Below are positions 11,278-23,072 of a DNA stretch of 64,000 nt, piece after piece (position 1 is the stretch's first letter; the number at the start of each line of letters is the position of its first letter). The notes under the pieces were generated by a model. That model was not told the DNA's origin. It ran no database searches and saw only the letters and a program-made list of their open reading frames with translations. Source of the DNA: Isoetes taiwanensis (Eukaryota; Streptophyta; Lycopodiopsida; Isoetales; Isoetaceae); NCBI GenBank assembly GCA_021234155.1, contig JAJEKV010000017.1:5261388-5325387 (forward strand), given 5' to 3'. The translations under genes were made by a program, and so were the position numbers.

Positions 11278-13150
11278 CTGCGTCGCGATTTTTGACGTTC
11301 GCTGAAACATAGCTTCGCTAATGAATGACACTTCTTTAGACAATTGTTAAATGGATTCTTATTTTAAGATTCAACATGGATAAATCAAAACCGACCCTAT
11401 TCCTTGCCCCATATCTTTTCTAGGTTTTCCTTTTTCATTTTTGCCTTTGTCTACTATTTTTCTGTTTCCCTGCCCTTTTCCCTTTTCATTTTCAATTCTT
11501 TTTCTTCATTACTCCATTTCCTCTTTTTTTTCTCTTTTTGTTTACCTTTATTTCCTTTTTCTGTTTTCCCCACTTCACTTTTCTCCAATTTGTGGTTGCC
11601 TTTTTCCTACTTCTTTTCCTTTCAAATCTTGTTTCCATTTTCCTCCTTCCCTTTTCCTCGTGCCCTTCTTTCCCTAAGTTTTCCACTTTCGCTTTCCGCA
11701 CCAGCACCGCCCCTTTTCCCTTTCCTTCTTTTCCTTTCCTTTTCCCTTCCTTACCTCTTTTATTATGATCTTTCTTTCTAAATTGCCCTTTTCCTTCCTT
11801 TTCCCTCCTTTTTCTTTTCCCTCTTTCCTTTCCCTTTTTCCATATCCCATTTCCTTGGTTTCCCTTTCCTCACCCACCCTCATCTTTTTTTACCAGCCCC
11901 TTTCTCTTCTATTTTTCCATTCTCTTTTTGGCTCCTCTTTTTACTTTTCTTCCTTTTCCTCCTCCCCCCTCCTTTTTCCTTTTTTAAACTCTTTTTCCTT
12001 TTCTCTTGCTCCTTCTTTTATTCACCTCCTTTCTATTTTCATTTCCTCAGTTTCCTTTTTCACATTTTACTTCCTTTCTTTTCATTTTCAACCTCCTTGT
12101 CTTTTCCTTCCTTTTATTTCTCATGCTTTTCAATTGTTTCTTCCTTGCCCTTTTCCTCCTTTCTTAGTAGTCTTTTCTTTTTCCCTTTCCTCCCTCAGGC
12201 ATTCTTTTTTCCTTTCCCTCCTCAGCCTCACCTTTTTCAGCCCTCTCCTTGGTTTCCTCTCTTCACACACCCTTTTTGCCCTCTGGCTTTTTCCTTTACC
12301 CTTTCCATCCTTCTCCTCCTTTTTCTCTTTCCTTTTTTTTTTAGAGCATCCCTTTTTTTTCCTTCTTTTTCTCCTTTTTCCCCCCCCTTTTTTAATCCTC
12401 AACTTTTCCCACCTTGTTACCGACTCCCTCCTCCTCTCCTTTTTCCCTTTCATTTCCTTTTTTCCTTTCCCTTTTCTTTTCCCTTCCTTCCTCTCTACCC
12501 CTTTTCCTCATCCCCTTCTTCCTTCCTTTACTCCTTGTCCTCACCCTTTCCCTTTCCTCCTTTTCCTTAATTAATCGTTTTTTCCTTTATTTTCTCTCTT
12601 ACTTTTTCCTTTCTATTTTTTGTGCTACTGTTTTTCCCTTTTTATCCGTGCCTTTTTTGCCTTTATCTCCCTCCCTTTTCCTCCTTTCCCCACCCTTTTT
12701 ACTCTTCCCTTTCCAGTGTACCTTTTTCACTCCCTCCTCCCTCCCCACTGCCCCTTTTCCTTTTCTTTTCCTTTTCCCTTTTCCTTTTCCCTTCTCTTTT
12801 CTCTACCCTTTTCCTCATCCCCTTTTCAACTTCCCTTTTTACTCCCTATCCTCATCTTTCCATCTTCTCCTTTTTCATAGTGTCCTTTTTTCTTTATTTT
12901 TTCCTTTTCCACTTTTCGTACTCTTTTTCTTTCCTTTTCCTTTCTTTCTTTTCCCTTTTTACCCGTGCCCTTTTGCTTTTCACTTTTGTTTCTCCTCCCT
13001 TTTCATTTCCACTTTCCTCTTTAGACGATAGAGCATAGCCGTCAGCGGGTACAGGAAGTGATGGAATAAATCTCGACCTCAGGATTGCAATCGGATCATC
13101 TCGCCGCATCAAATTGGGGTTCGATCGCGGCAATACTTGCGGCTATAACA

Positions 13151-14813
13151 TCTTATGTTATAATGTTGCATAAAGTAGTATCTTGAATAAAAACAGATGG
13201 ATGAATCATCAATGCATCAAGGGCCGAGATTTGTCACGCGACTTGCTGGCAGGTAAAGGGAGGAGCTAAAATGAAAAACCGCGGTAAGGAAAGAAAAAGG
13301 CCAACAATATGAGGAAGAAAATAAGAAAAGTTCGGAGGATAACGGATAAAAGGAAAGGATGAGCGGAGGAGGAAGGAAAGGAAAGAAGGGAAAAATCAAA
13401 AAGGAAGAAGGGTGAAAGAGGGCTACTAGCAGGAAAGAAGGAAGGAAAAAGATGGAAAGGAAAGGGAGGAGACAGGAAGCAAGTGAGACAAAGAGACGCA
13501 ATTAAGGGAAGACCTGTGGAAGGAGCACAAAAAAAAAAAGAGAAAAAGACATAAAATAAAGAAAGGACATCCATATGAGAAGACAGTAGCTCAGAGGGAA
13601 AAGGGGATGAGGAAAGATGAAAGGAAGGAAGAAGGAAAGATGGGAGAAGGAGGAGGAAAAAAGGGGGAGGAGGACAGTCAGAAGAAGAAAGATTGGGGAG
13701 AAGAAAAAAGGACAAGGAAAGGAGAAAAAGGAGGGATGGAAAAAGGAAAGGCGTGTCTAAAGAAAGAGACGTGAAGGAAGAAAATGGAGGAGGAAGAAAG
13801 GAGGAAGAGAGGAAGGAAAAGACAAAGAGGAGGAAAGGAAAGAAAAGACTAGAAAAAGGAGAGAGAGAGAAAGAAATGGTGTCAAGGAAAAATAGGCTAT
13901 TGTAAAAGGGAAAAAGTATCAAGGAAAGGAAAAAGTTTATGTCAAGAAGGGAAGAAGAGCAAAAGGAGGAAAATGGAGGAAGGGACTAGAGAGAGAGGGT
14001 CGGGAGGAGAGGAGGAATTAGAGGCGGAAAGGCTCGGCCAGTGAGGGGAAGGGGGGAAAGGGAGGCAGGGATGGAATCGGGAGAAAAGAAAAAATAAAAT
14101 AAGGTAAAAGGAAGGGAATGTGAAAGGGAAAAGGGAAAGAAAAAGGGAAAAGGGAGGGAAATGGAAAAACAGCGTGAAAAGAAATGGAAGCAAATGGAAA
14201 AACTAAAGGGAAAAGCAGGGGCAAATGGGAAAATAAGTGAATAAAAGAGAGCAAAATAGAAAAGAAAGAGAAGGAAAAAAGGAAAATGGGAAGGAGGAAA
14301 AAGGAGTGAAGAAAAGGGGAAAAGAGGGCCGAAAAAAAGCATGAAAAAAAAATAGAAGAAAAGGGACATAGCAAAAAGGGAAGAGGGAAAAGGATGAGGG
14401 AAAGGGAAAACCGAGAAAAATGGACATGGAAAAGGGAAGGGAAAGAGGAAAAAGCAAAAAAGGAGGGGAAAAGGGAAGGGGGCACTAGAAAAAAGGGAGA
14501 GGCCAGGAAGAAATTTGGGCAAAAGAGGGAAAAGGGGGGGGAAAAAGGGGAAAAAAAAAAAGAAAGATTAGAAGGGGAGAAGGAAAGGGAAAGGAAAGGG
14601 AAGCAGAAAGGAAAACTTAGAAAGGGCCACGAGGAAAGGGGAGAGAGGAAAAGGGGGGAAAAGGGAAAAGGAAAGCTGGGGAAAGGGGAAAAGGTAAGGG
14701 AAGTGTGAAATGTGTTTGAATGCTCTTGATTATCCAATTTTAAAACATGAATCCATTTAACAATTGCTCCGGTATATCATTACGGTTTCTAGCTATGCCC
14801 GGCACCTTAATAG
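13151..14813 (+). mobile_element. Helitron H4, polypurine, nested in H3
   Basis: It begins TCTTATGTTATAATGTTGC exactly at the A^T inside H3's terminal GCTATAACATTATAAT. The 5' head differs from the common one (13151-13265). The purine core runs about 13265-14706. The type I tail follows (GAATGCTCTTGATTATCC at 14719, AACAATTGCTCC at 14759). The terminus reads TATGCCCGGCACCTTAATAG at 14794-14813. Compared with H7 the hairpin's loop and most of one arm are missing and CTAG has become ATAG. It is plus-sense, opposite to its host H3. No transposase is encoded. Confidence 0.75.
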
Positions 14814-14924
14814 TTTGGGTATACCTTGGTGTGAACTTCTCCTTTAACAACAAGAAACCATTCAAGGACATGCATGATCAAAACATTTATAGGCTCCCAA
14901 CTTATGCTGTAGCTGAGCATCAAT
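14814..14924. other. 111-bp unique segment between H4 3' end and H3 terminus
   Basis: The sequence from TTTGGGTATACC to GAGCATCAATCA matches neither Helitron nor satellite elsewhere in the window. It lies between the worn H4 terminus and the last bases of H3. It could be DNA picked up at the 3' end of H4 when its hairpin failed as a stop signal, or a later small insertion. No gene is seen. Confidence 0.4.
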
Positions 14925-14939
14925 CATTATAATATAAGA

Positions 14940-16142
14940 TGGGTGAATAAATAGTTGTAGATGTCATCGTGTCCATGGATGAAAAAATAGTATCATCAGC
15001 TGAGGTATTTAGGGTTCACAGGTTTAGCATTAGCGATGGAATAGAATGGATAGAGGATGGGTGGAGTGAGATGGTTTGGATTCCCAAACTTTAATGGGTG
15101 GGACTTCTTAATTAGGATAATTAGGATTCTACTTTTCAAAATAAGCATGCCTTGACGGTTTACATTTTTGGATCCACATTCTTTATAATACGGACACATG
15201 TTATGGACGGCGTCTAGTAGAATCTCCACAAGGAAATGCTCAGCGGTAAAGGTTGAGCGATGCCTTTGCCTCATATTACAAAAGAATATAAATACAAGAT
15301 ATTTGTGGTTATTTGGGGGTCGAGCCCAAGTCTCCTGACCTGCAATGTGGATATTCCACTAAACTACAACCACAACAACATAAAGGAAACAACTTTTAGT
15401 AAAACATACGTATTCTAATCTTTTAATTGAAGTAAACACAAAGTTTTGGTTTCTACAAAATATAATCTTTCAATCGAGGGAGCAAAACAATATCTACTAG
15501 AAACTTATACGCACGACAATGATGGGCATTTTATCACATGTAAAAATAGTGGATGTCATACATTGAATATAGAAAGTTTAAATATATTAGGTGTTCATAG
15601 ATGTCATGGGGTGCCAATTTTTGAATGGTTTAGTGTAAAGACGGTGGGCATTAGCCATTGAATTGGCTTCTAAGATTAATGTATGAGTGAGTTTTGTGGT
15701 TCTTGAGAATTAGACCCGGTCTCCACGCCCTGGCATGGAATTCTAACCACTAAACTACAACTACAACCACATCCACATCAATATAGCTTCCATTTACCAT
15801 CGTGTGAAAAAAGGGATCTTATGATAATTTTGTCACCGAAGAAAAACACATAGTCTCTGGTTCACTGTAAACTACAATCCTTCAAGTGGAACAAAGCTTC
15901 TACCTACCTACAGAACATGCGCTTGCGGGGGATGTGCGGTTTTTATCAGCGTGTAAATGAAGAAGTAATGGAGTAAATAAATAGTTGTAGATGTCATCAT
16001 TGTCCACTTAGGCGAAATAGAGTATCCGAATTACTTAGGGTTCACAGGGTTTAGCATTAAGCCATGGAATAGAATGGATAGAGGATGGGTCACAGAGATG
16101 GTATGGATTCCCTTGCCGTGGGACTTCTTAATGGGATTCTAC
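14940..16142. repeat. tRNA-His satellite block, moderately decayed
   Basis: A little over one satellite unit. Eroded minus-strand tRNA-His remnants are at about 15306-15377 (T-arm GGGGGTCGAGCCCA on plus, anticodon region lost) and 15692-15760. The block ends at GGGATTCTACTT, where the next insertion begins. No coding sequence. Confidence 0.85.
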
Positions 16143-18390
16143 TTTAGGAGAGGAAGGAAGGAAGGAAGGAAGTATATTTTAATGTCCTTGAATGCCAAAC
16201 TTGACCTATGAGGCGGAACATGCATTTTTAAGCGAGATAAAACCACACAAAAGACAAATGCTACTATACAATATGTCCCTACTACTCGGATGAAAAAACC
16301 CCACATGGGAGGAAAAACCACAGTGGTAGGCTCACCGGATCCTTGTCATGGGGATTCTCGGCTGATAGAACTTACCAAAATGTAATGGATGCGGGGCGTC
16401 GCGACCATTGGCGATGCGATGGTGATCGTGGTGCCGCGAGCATCGAATCGACGTAATGTTGCTTTCGGTTATGCGTATATGGGAACCTCTTGCGAAGACG
16501 GGTGCTCATCCTCATGCGCATGTGGCAACAACGGCATATTCTCTCATCTTAGGGATTCTCTGCCAATCCATGCAGCGTAGTCAACAACTTTCATTTGATT
16601 CGGATAGTGGGACCCATCTTCCGAACCCGTAGCTCTCCGTTTCTTCCTAGATATAGCTTAATCTTTGGTGGGCCCATGTTCAGGCGCGGTTCAACGTGTG
16701 GTGTCTCATTTTAGGCTTTGCAGTGGCTACATCCCACGGTGGTGGCAAAGCTCACGGGGTGTCACGGCTGACTGTCCACCCGGGCGGCATGCGAGGCATA
16801 GCCACAATCTGTTTGGTAGTCATAGACCCGCGTTGCGAACCACCCACGGCGGCGTTGCTCACGCCGTACCCTCTTCCCGTTCGTTGTGGCTCTTGTGCCA
16901 ATATGAAGCCCTCAGGAAAACGTTGTGCATCCATCTTTGGTGACCTTGTGGAAATGTCACCGAGATGTCTGGCATAGCGGAATGTTGCGAGGCGAGAACC
17001 AGTCACTGTAAAAATCGGTGAGCCGTGTCCTTTGTTGTTATGTTAAGAAGGCCTTTTTGCACCTCTAGCTTATCCCGGAGGTGTTCTTGCTAGTGCTGGA
17101 CCCCGGACCTCTACCCCTTGACAATCTCCCGGTTAGCAGGTGCTCTGAGCAGGGTGTGGCACACAAGTCTTAAGTCACTGCCAGATCTATTTTGGCGGCC
17201 TAATGCATAGCATACAGGCTTTCCATCTGGCGCTGACCCCGTCTTCTGGGTCATCCCGCCATATGCTAAGCGCAAAAGTCATTCCCGGATACTTGAGGGT
17301 CAGCAACATCCACCTTGCATCTCACCTTAATGGGGTCTAGGATATCATCTTGCGGGAAGGCTGCAGAGGCTAGTTTTGCGGGTTCACACCCATGTTCCAT
17401 TTCCTGTTGTATCCACCGGAACCCACTGGGCGTCCGTCTGCTGCATACTCTGGTACGTAGCTGGGATAACAGAAGTCTACATAAATGCCAGAGCAGCGCG
17501 CGCCATCGCCACGCCTCTGGTAGGCTGCGCGGGCCACCACTATGTTCTTGCATCGGGTCTCAACATCAATGCCGGGAATAAGCGTTGGAGATATGGACAT
17601 CTGTTTAACCCACATGGTGCTAGCAACTCGTACGTCCCCGGTCACCGAGCAATCGACGCCATATCCCATCATAAGTTTGTAGAATGACACGCCAAGTCAC
17701 ATGGGGCATCACCGGTACGCTTTGCAAAAATCTTTTGCCTAGCAGAATCCCCGAGGGGCAAGTATCATATATCACCGAGAATCTTAGAAATCTGAAAGCA
17801 ATGACGTCTGGATCGCGCGTGCGAGTAAGCTTCCATAAAATTCGAGGTGAATATCTCATTGATTGTAAGGTGGGCAAGGCGGCTCCCACTTCAGCCCAAG
17901 CTGCCTTGCACTCCGACTGCCAGGCCCGGGTTAACTTCTTCTCCACCACACTGCCCTAAGCTTTGCAGTAATAGGCTCACTGCTTCCATGCGGTGGTTAA
18001 GGGGTCGTCTATTACTGTCTTATGAATTAGGGTGACCTTGCCCCGCCCATCCATGGCACTGGTTAATGGTCGTTGTGTGGGAGGGCCCTATACTGGCCCC
18101 ATTTCAATAACTCGACACGATCCACTACTGGGTCACTAGCCGGCTTGCCATTAGCCGGGTCATACAAGGCCACATTGGATGTCCCTCGTGAAACACGACC
18201 TTTCTCCTACCACAGATGCGGTTGGCGGCTACTCCACAGAGTCCTTACAACTCCTCAAAGCGAGGCATGTAGTCTATGGTAATATTTGGGGTGGTTTGGG
18301 TGCCTTTATATACGTACCCTACGCGGAAGGAAAACGTCATCAACTCGTCGAAGCATACGGCGATGAGTACGCAATGTCGCATGCTTTTGG
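16143..18390. mobile_element. Unclassified 2.25 kb insertion with (GGAA)n edge
   Basis: It interrupts the satellite between GGATTCTACTT and the AAGCATGCC region. The left edge is a (GGAA)n run (about 16147-16170) followed by GTATATTTTAATGTCC. The complement of that word flanks the (CTTC)n run at 59751. The interior is GC-richer and balanced in codon-like composition, with overlapping frames of 60-109 codons on both strands (for example minus 17370-17690 and 17620-17949). None is long, and none shows a motif I can name. No LTR or inverted terminus was found. It may be a decayed retroelement or captured genic DNA. Confidence 0.4.
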
Positions 18391-20247
18391 ATTCAAAGCC
18401 GAGCATGCCTTGACGGTTTGCATTTTGATCCATTCGCGCTGGACACAACATGTTATGGACCGCGTCTAGTAGAATACGAAATACTCAAACCAGCTTCTAC
18501 CGAGCATATTGTCCAGGGATGCTCCGTGGTTTTTATCAACGTAAATAGTTGAATAAATAGTTATAGATATCATCGTGTCATAAACCCGAAATAAATTATC
18601 ATTTCCGCAATTCTTTGGGGTTCTGAGTTTAGCATCTATGGAATAGAATGGATAGAGGATGGAGTCCTTGAATGAGTATAGATTCCACATGTCGTGGGAC
18701 TTCTTGAGTAAGTTCCTACTTTTCAAAATAAGCATGCCTTGGCGTTTACATTTTGGATCCATTCTTCATATACGGCATGTTATGGACAAGCGTCTCTAGT
18801 AGAATCTCCACAGGGAAATGCTCAGCGAGTAAGGTTGAGCGATACTTTGAGATGAAATCACGAGAAATATGTTACAAAGAATATAAATACAGATATTTGT
18901 GGTTGATGGAATTGAGCCGGTCTCCGCAGCCTGGCATTGGAATTCCTAACAGCAAACTACAACCACGACAACATAAGGAAACAACTTTGGTAAAACGCTC
19001 GTATTCTAATTTTGGTATTGAAGTAAACCTGGTTTTTGGATTTCTACAAAATATAATCTCTCAATCGGAGCAAAAGCGGTGCTCTACTTAGAAACTTATA
19101 TGCGACAATGATGGGCGTTTTTTGCTACATGTAAAATGAGTGGATGTATAGAATACGTGAATATAGAGTTTTGAATATATTCGTGTTCATAGATGTCATA
19201 GAGTGCCAATTTGAATGGTTTTGTGAATGGTTTAGTGTAAAGGCAGACAGGCATTAGCCATTGAATTGGCTTCAGAATAATCTATAGTATTTTTTGCGTA
19301 GGCTTTGGGGTCGAGCCCGGGTCTCCACGACCCAGCGTGGAGTTCTAACCACTACAACCACAACCACATCCATATCCACATCAATATAATTTCCATACAT
19401 TGATGTGTGAAAAAAAAGGGATCTTGATGATTTTTGTCAGAGAAAACCACCTGTAATCTCTGCGTTCCTGTAGAAGCTGCAATCCTTCATTCGGGCTCCC
19501 GGCCTCCTACCTACTACAAAACCCATCTTTGCAGGGGATGCTTCCGGATCTTATCAACGTGTAAATGAGAAGAAGTAATGGAGTGAATAAATAGTTGTAG
19601 ATATCACTTCGTGTCCTCAAGAGCGAAATGAAATGCTCCAATGCGAATTATTTAGGAGTTCCTGGAGTTTAGTAGCCATGGAATAGAATGGATAAGAGGA
19701 TGCGTCTGGGGATGGTATGGTTCCTGTCATGGGACTGTTATTGAGTTCTTTCACAAAATGGGCATGCCGCCCGTGAGGTTTACATTTTTATGGACCAGCG
19801 TCAGGTGAGATCTCCAGGAAAGGTATATGTGAGTGGGGTTGAGCGATGCCCTTTGGGGATGGTGCAAAAACCTCATATTACAAAGAATATAAATAAATAC
19901 AAGATATTTGTGGTTGTTCGGAGTGAGGGCCGGGTCTCCACGACCTGGCGGTAGATTCTAACCACTGAAGCTACAACCAACAACATAAGGCTTTAGTAAA
20001 GGCATACAACATTGATGAAACAAAGTTTTGGATTTGCAAATATAATCTACCAGTAGGGAACAAAAATCTACTAGTAATGGCATTTTATCACCGGAAATGG
20101 GTGGATGCGCATTGCTTGTTTTAGCGTGTCATAGATGAGAACTTATAAACGTTTTTGAATGGTTTAGTGACGGTGGGTTAGCCATTGAATAACAAATCTA
20201 GTATTTTTGCTAAATTAAAAAGACTAGCGTGGAATTCTAACCACTAA
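18391..20247. repeat. tRNA-His satellite block, strongly decayed
   Basis: Nearly two units, the second (19700-20247) the most degraded satellite in the window. Eroded minus-strand tRNA-His remnants are at about 18897-18970, 19297-19375, 19910-19985 and a stub at 20205-20247 that keeps only the D-arm/acceptor side (GTGGAATTCTAACCACTAA on plus). No gene is seen. Confidence 0.8.
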
Positions 20248-22984
20248 ATGACATATACAAAAGATATGATGATTGTAAACAATTAGCAATGACTTTCACC
20301 ATGAACTACCTTATAAGATTTGTTTTTGGTAATAAAAATGTCATACATCCCAAATAGGAAAAATGGCTAGGGGTTCAAACCTATAGAATGGTCATGATAA
20401 TATGTCATCTCAATGCATGGATTATTCGTCTAGTAGCAACCGAGGACCTTAACATATTTGAGGAATCTGAGATATTTCTGGTTTGGTGATTGATTTGCTA
20501 AAATATTGGGTTTGCCTTGGAGGAACTCGTTAGGAACTTGTTGAATGTAACAAATCATTTGCTTCACTTTGAACATCAAAAGCTTTTAATCATGGTTGTC
20601 CATGGTCATCTACATGACTTGAGGACATAACGCTATGGTTTGGTGATTAGCATCTTATTCTCAAAGTAATCATGGTTACATATAGACCAAAAATAGACCA
20701 AAATAGAAAGCCATGTGCACCATGAAGGTAGATCATTAGAAAATGTTCGAATATGATACCACAAAGGAAAATTGATTTTACGGATAAAAAGAAAATCAAC
20801 TTTTGTTGTTATGCTACAACAAAGATCTATAATCTTTATAAAATTCATCCGCATTAATACCAAATCGTGACTTCAAATCTCTATGCACAATCCCTCATTC
20901 ATACTAAGACCAATAGATATATAAGTAGTTTTCACCAGCCAAACCATTCTTTAGAAGTAACTCTTTCCTTTCTATGCTCTTAATTTTTTTCTCTTTGGTA
21001 GTTACCTCATCATCAACCAAAGAGTTCAACATCACATTAGGCCCATTGCTAGCCTTGTACTTGGAGGCGGTGTATATAAAATCATATGCAAATAAACTCT
21101 CTACTTTGTAGAATAAAAATATTTTGTGATTTCTAGGTTTTAATGCCATAATTCATGACGCGACAAAGATTTTACCAGTCTTTGAGATTGATCTCGGAAC
21201 ATCAAAAGGCTGTGATAGGCGACCGAGAATCTCAAAGAAATGGGTTTTGTATTCCATGTCTGCCACAGGGTATCCATTTTAAAGCTTATATGCACATGTA
21301 TTTCCAACTCCTTCATTCAAGGGACGTGACATTGTTGAATGCTATAACCATACAATGATTATATTAAATAGACTTAAATATGCGACACTTTCAAATATAT
21401 GCCTTATGAAAGCATTGGCTATTGAGGGTATTTTGCGCGTATATAACTTATATCACGCTAGATAGGAAACTGAAAAAACATTTTTCAAGGCTCACAATGT
21501 TTTGAGCCAACAACAAAGCGAACTCAAATAAAACCATACCACGTTTTAGATGAAGCGGTTAATTTGCACCTATTTTTTTCCCTTCTAATGGTGGGTATTT
21601 CCTAGAATACATAAAGACCAAGGCACTATGCTACTAAGGGAGACATGATTGATTGCATACGTCATACATTTCTACATGTAATCTTTAGAACCGCGGGTCA
21701 TATCTGAGGCATGCTTATGATGATGCTTTGAAAAAGTGAACTATCATGTTTGCGACCAAAGTTGAGCCATGTTTGATATCATAATTGGCTACTGAAAATA
21801 AGGGCATTACACTTGGTTGCAATATGAGTGCTTCCACCTTATGATCAAACCCTAAATAATCCACCTTAGCGTTTAAGGAAAACCGCCATAAGAAGAAAAT
21901 TCTATCTTTAAGTCAAGAAATCCTTACGGCTTAGCAGGTATTTTCGCAAGTAACATAACTTATATCTTTGCGAGATGCAAAGGAGATAACAATGGAAAAG
22001 AAAGGAATAGAAGTGGCTACCTAGCGGTACCAAGCACCAAAACTTGGCGGATGTATATTTTTCTATTATCTTACAATTGCCTCCACCGACTTTTTAGTAA
22101 TGCCTCCTGACTTTGCCCACAATCCGCTCTTCAAGCTGCTACGCCAATGGTGGGTCTTACCACAATCAGCTCTTCAAGCTGCTGCGCCAATGGTGGGTCA
22201 TGTAAAAAAAAGCGTTGCTTCTATTCCCCCAGTTCTTGAGCAAAACTTAAAATGTGCGGACCATTCATTGCTTCTATTTTTAATATGCCTTCTAAAGTGG
22301 CTGGGTGCTTCTTTATTTACTTGAATATCGAGATAATACATGTGTGCGAGGACAAAAGTACCACGAAAAGTAATCAACAATGCTTTGGAAGCAGATCTCT
22401 TTATCCCATTAGCAAATCACGACCTTACAATGGTAAAGCGGATGCCTCTATACAAAGCAAGTCACAAATTCGTTGTTTCTAATTTCTTCAAGGACCCTAC
22501 ACCTTACCTAATAAGAGATTCTTTGACTGACTCACAGAACCCCATAACGATTGCATGTATTCCTTGGTGTCCTGAGAGGAAGTTAAGCCTGAGGCCCGAA
22601 GCAATGCCGGTGACATCATATGATGCTCTTCCGGCTATAGATAGCTTGAGGAGACCTGCAAAATGGCCACTTGACATTTTTTCAAGCCCATTACAAAGCT
22701 CATTCACCATAATTACCTTAGAACATAAGAAAAATTTGTGAGCGACCCTAAACTAGAGTGAGCGAAACTTCTGGATAAACTTGACATTCGGATCAATGTC
22801 GCCCTAGAAGGTGCGTTGGAGGAGGAGCCGGTGACTTGAAAGTGCTCTGCAGCCCTCAGACCACGGCAAAAAAAAAAACCCAAAACTGTGATGATGATGG
22901 CATCATCTCCTCCATTGATTTCATCAAATCACAGGCCGCCCAAATTAAGTGGGTCCAACACCACAATAACATTATAATATAAGA
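20248..22984 (-). mobile_element. Helitron-like element with 5' end at 22984, no purine core
   Basis: The right edge is a Helitron 5' terminus in minus sense: ATTATAATATAAGA ends at 22984, and satellite resumes with TACATATTCTAATTTTC. Its body has ordinary composition, with a 42-bp tandem duplication at about 22120-22203 (CTCTTCAAGCTGCT, GCCAATGGTGGGTC). The left edge, where ACCACTAA passes into ATGACATATAC, lacks a hairpin and CTAG, so the 3' end is lost or this is a composite. The largest open frame with balanced composition is plus 22340-22741 (133 codons), which I do not recognise. A captured gene fragment is possible but unproven. Confidence 0.5.
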
Positions 22985-23072
22985 TACATATTCTAATTTT
23001 CTAATTGAAGTAAACACAAAGTTTTTGGATTTCTACAAAATATAATCTTTCAATCGAGGGCAAAAGCGATTA
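22985..23072. repeat. 88-bp satellite bridge between two Helitrons
   Basis: A short piece of A-type spacer (TACATATTCTAATTTTC, then TTCTACAAAATATAATC) lies between the 5' ends of two Helitrons in opposite orientation. It ends GCGATTA, and H6 starts with TC. Confidence 0.85.

Larger units (their letters stand above)
11278..14939 (-). mobile_element. Helitron H3, polypurine (sense minus), split by nested H4
   Basis: On the plus strand it reads as a polypyrimidine tract (11400-13020). The type I tail is at the left (ACAATTGTTAAATGGATTCT at 11340; the hairpin is eroded). The 5' head is at the right (TAAATCTCGACCTC at 13067, then GCTATAACA at 13142-13150). H4 interrupts at 13151, and the last 15 bp of H3 (TTATAATATAAGA and flanking) reappear at about 14925-14939. 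Host sequence GAAGTAA on the left and TGGGTGAATAAATAG on the right rejoin to the satellite word GAAGTAATGGAGTGAATA, so insertion was between A and T with no duplication. Frames up to 269 codons in the tract are compositional. Confidence 0.8.

Noticed and set aside
17370-17949. Overlapping minus frames as a reverse transcriptase remnant
   Set aside because: No YxDD or other RT motif could be seen in any frame.
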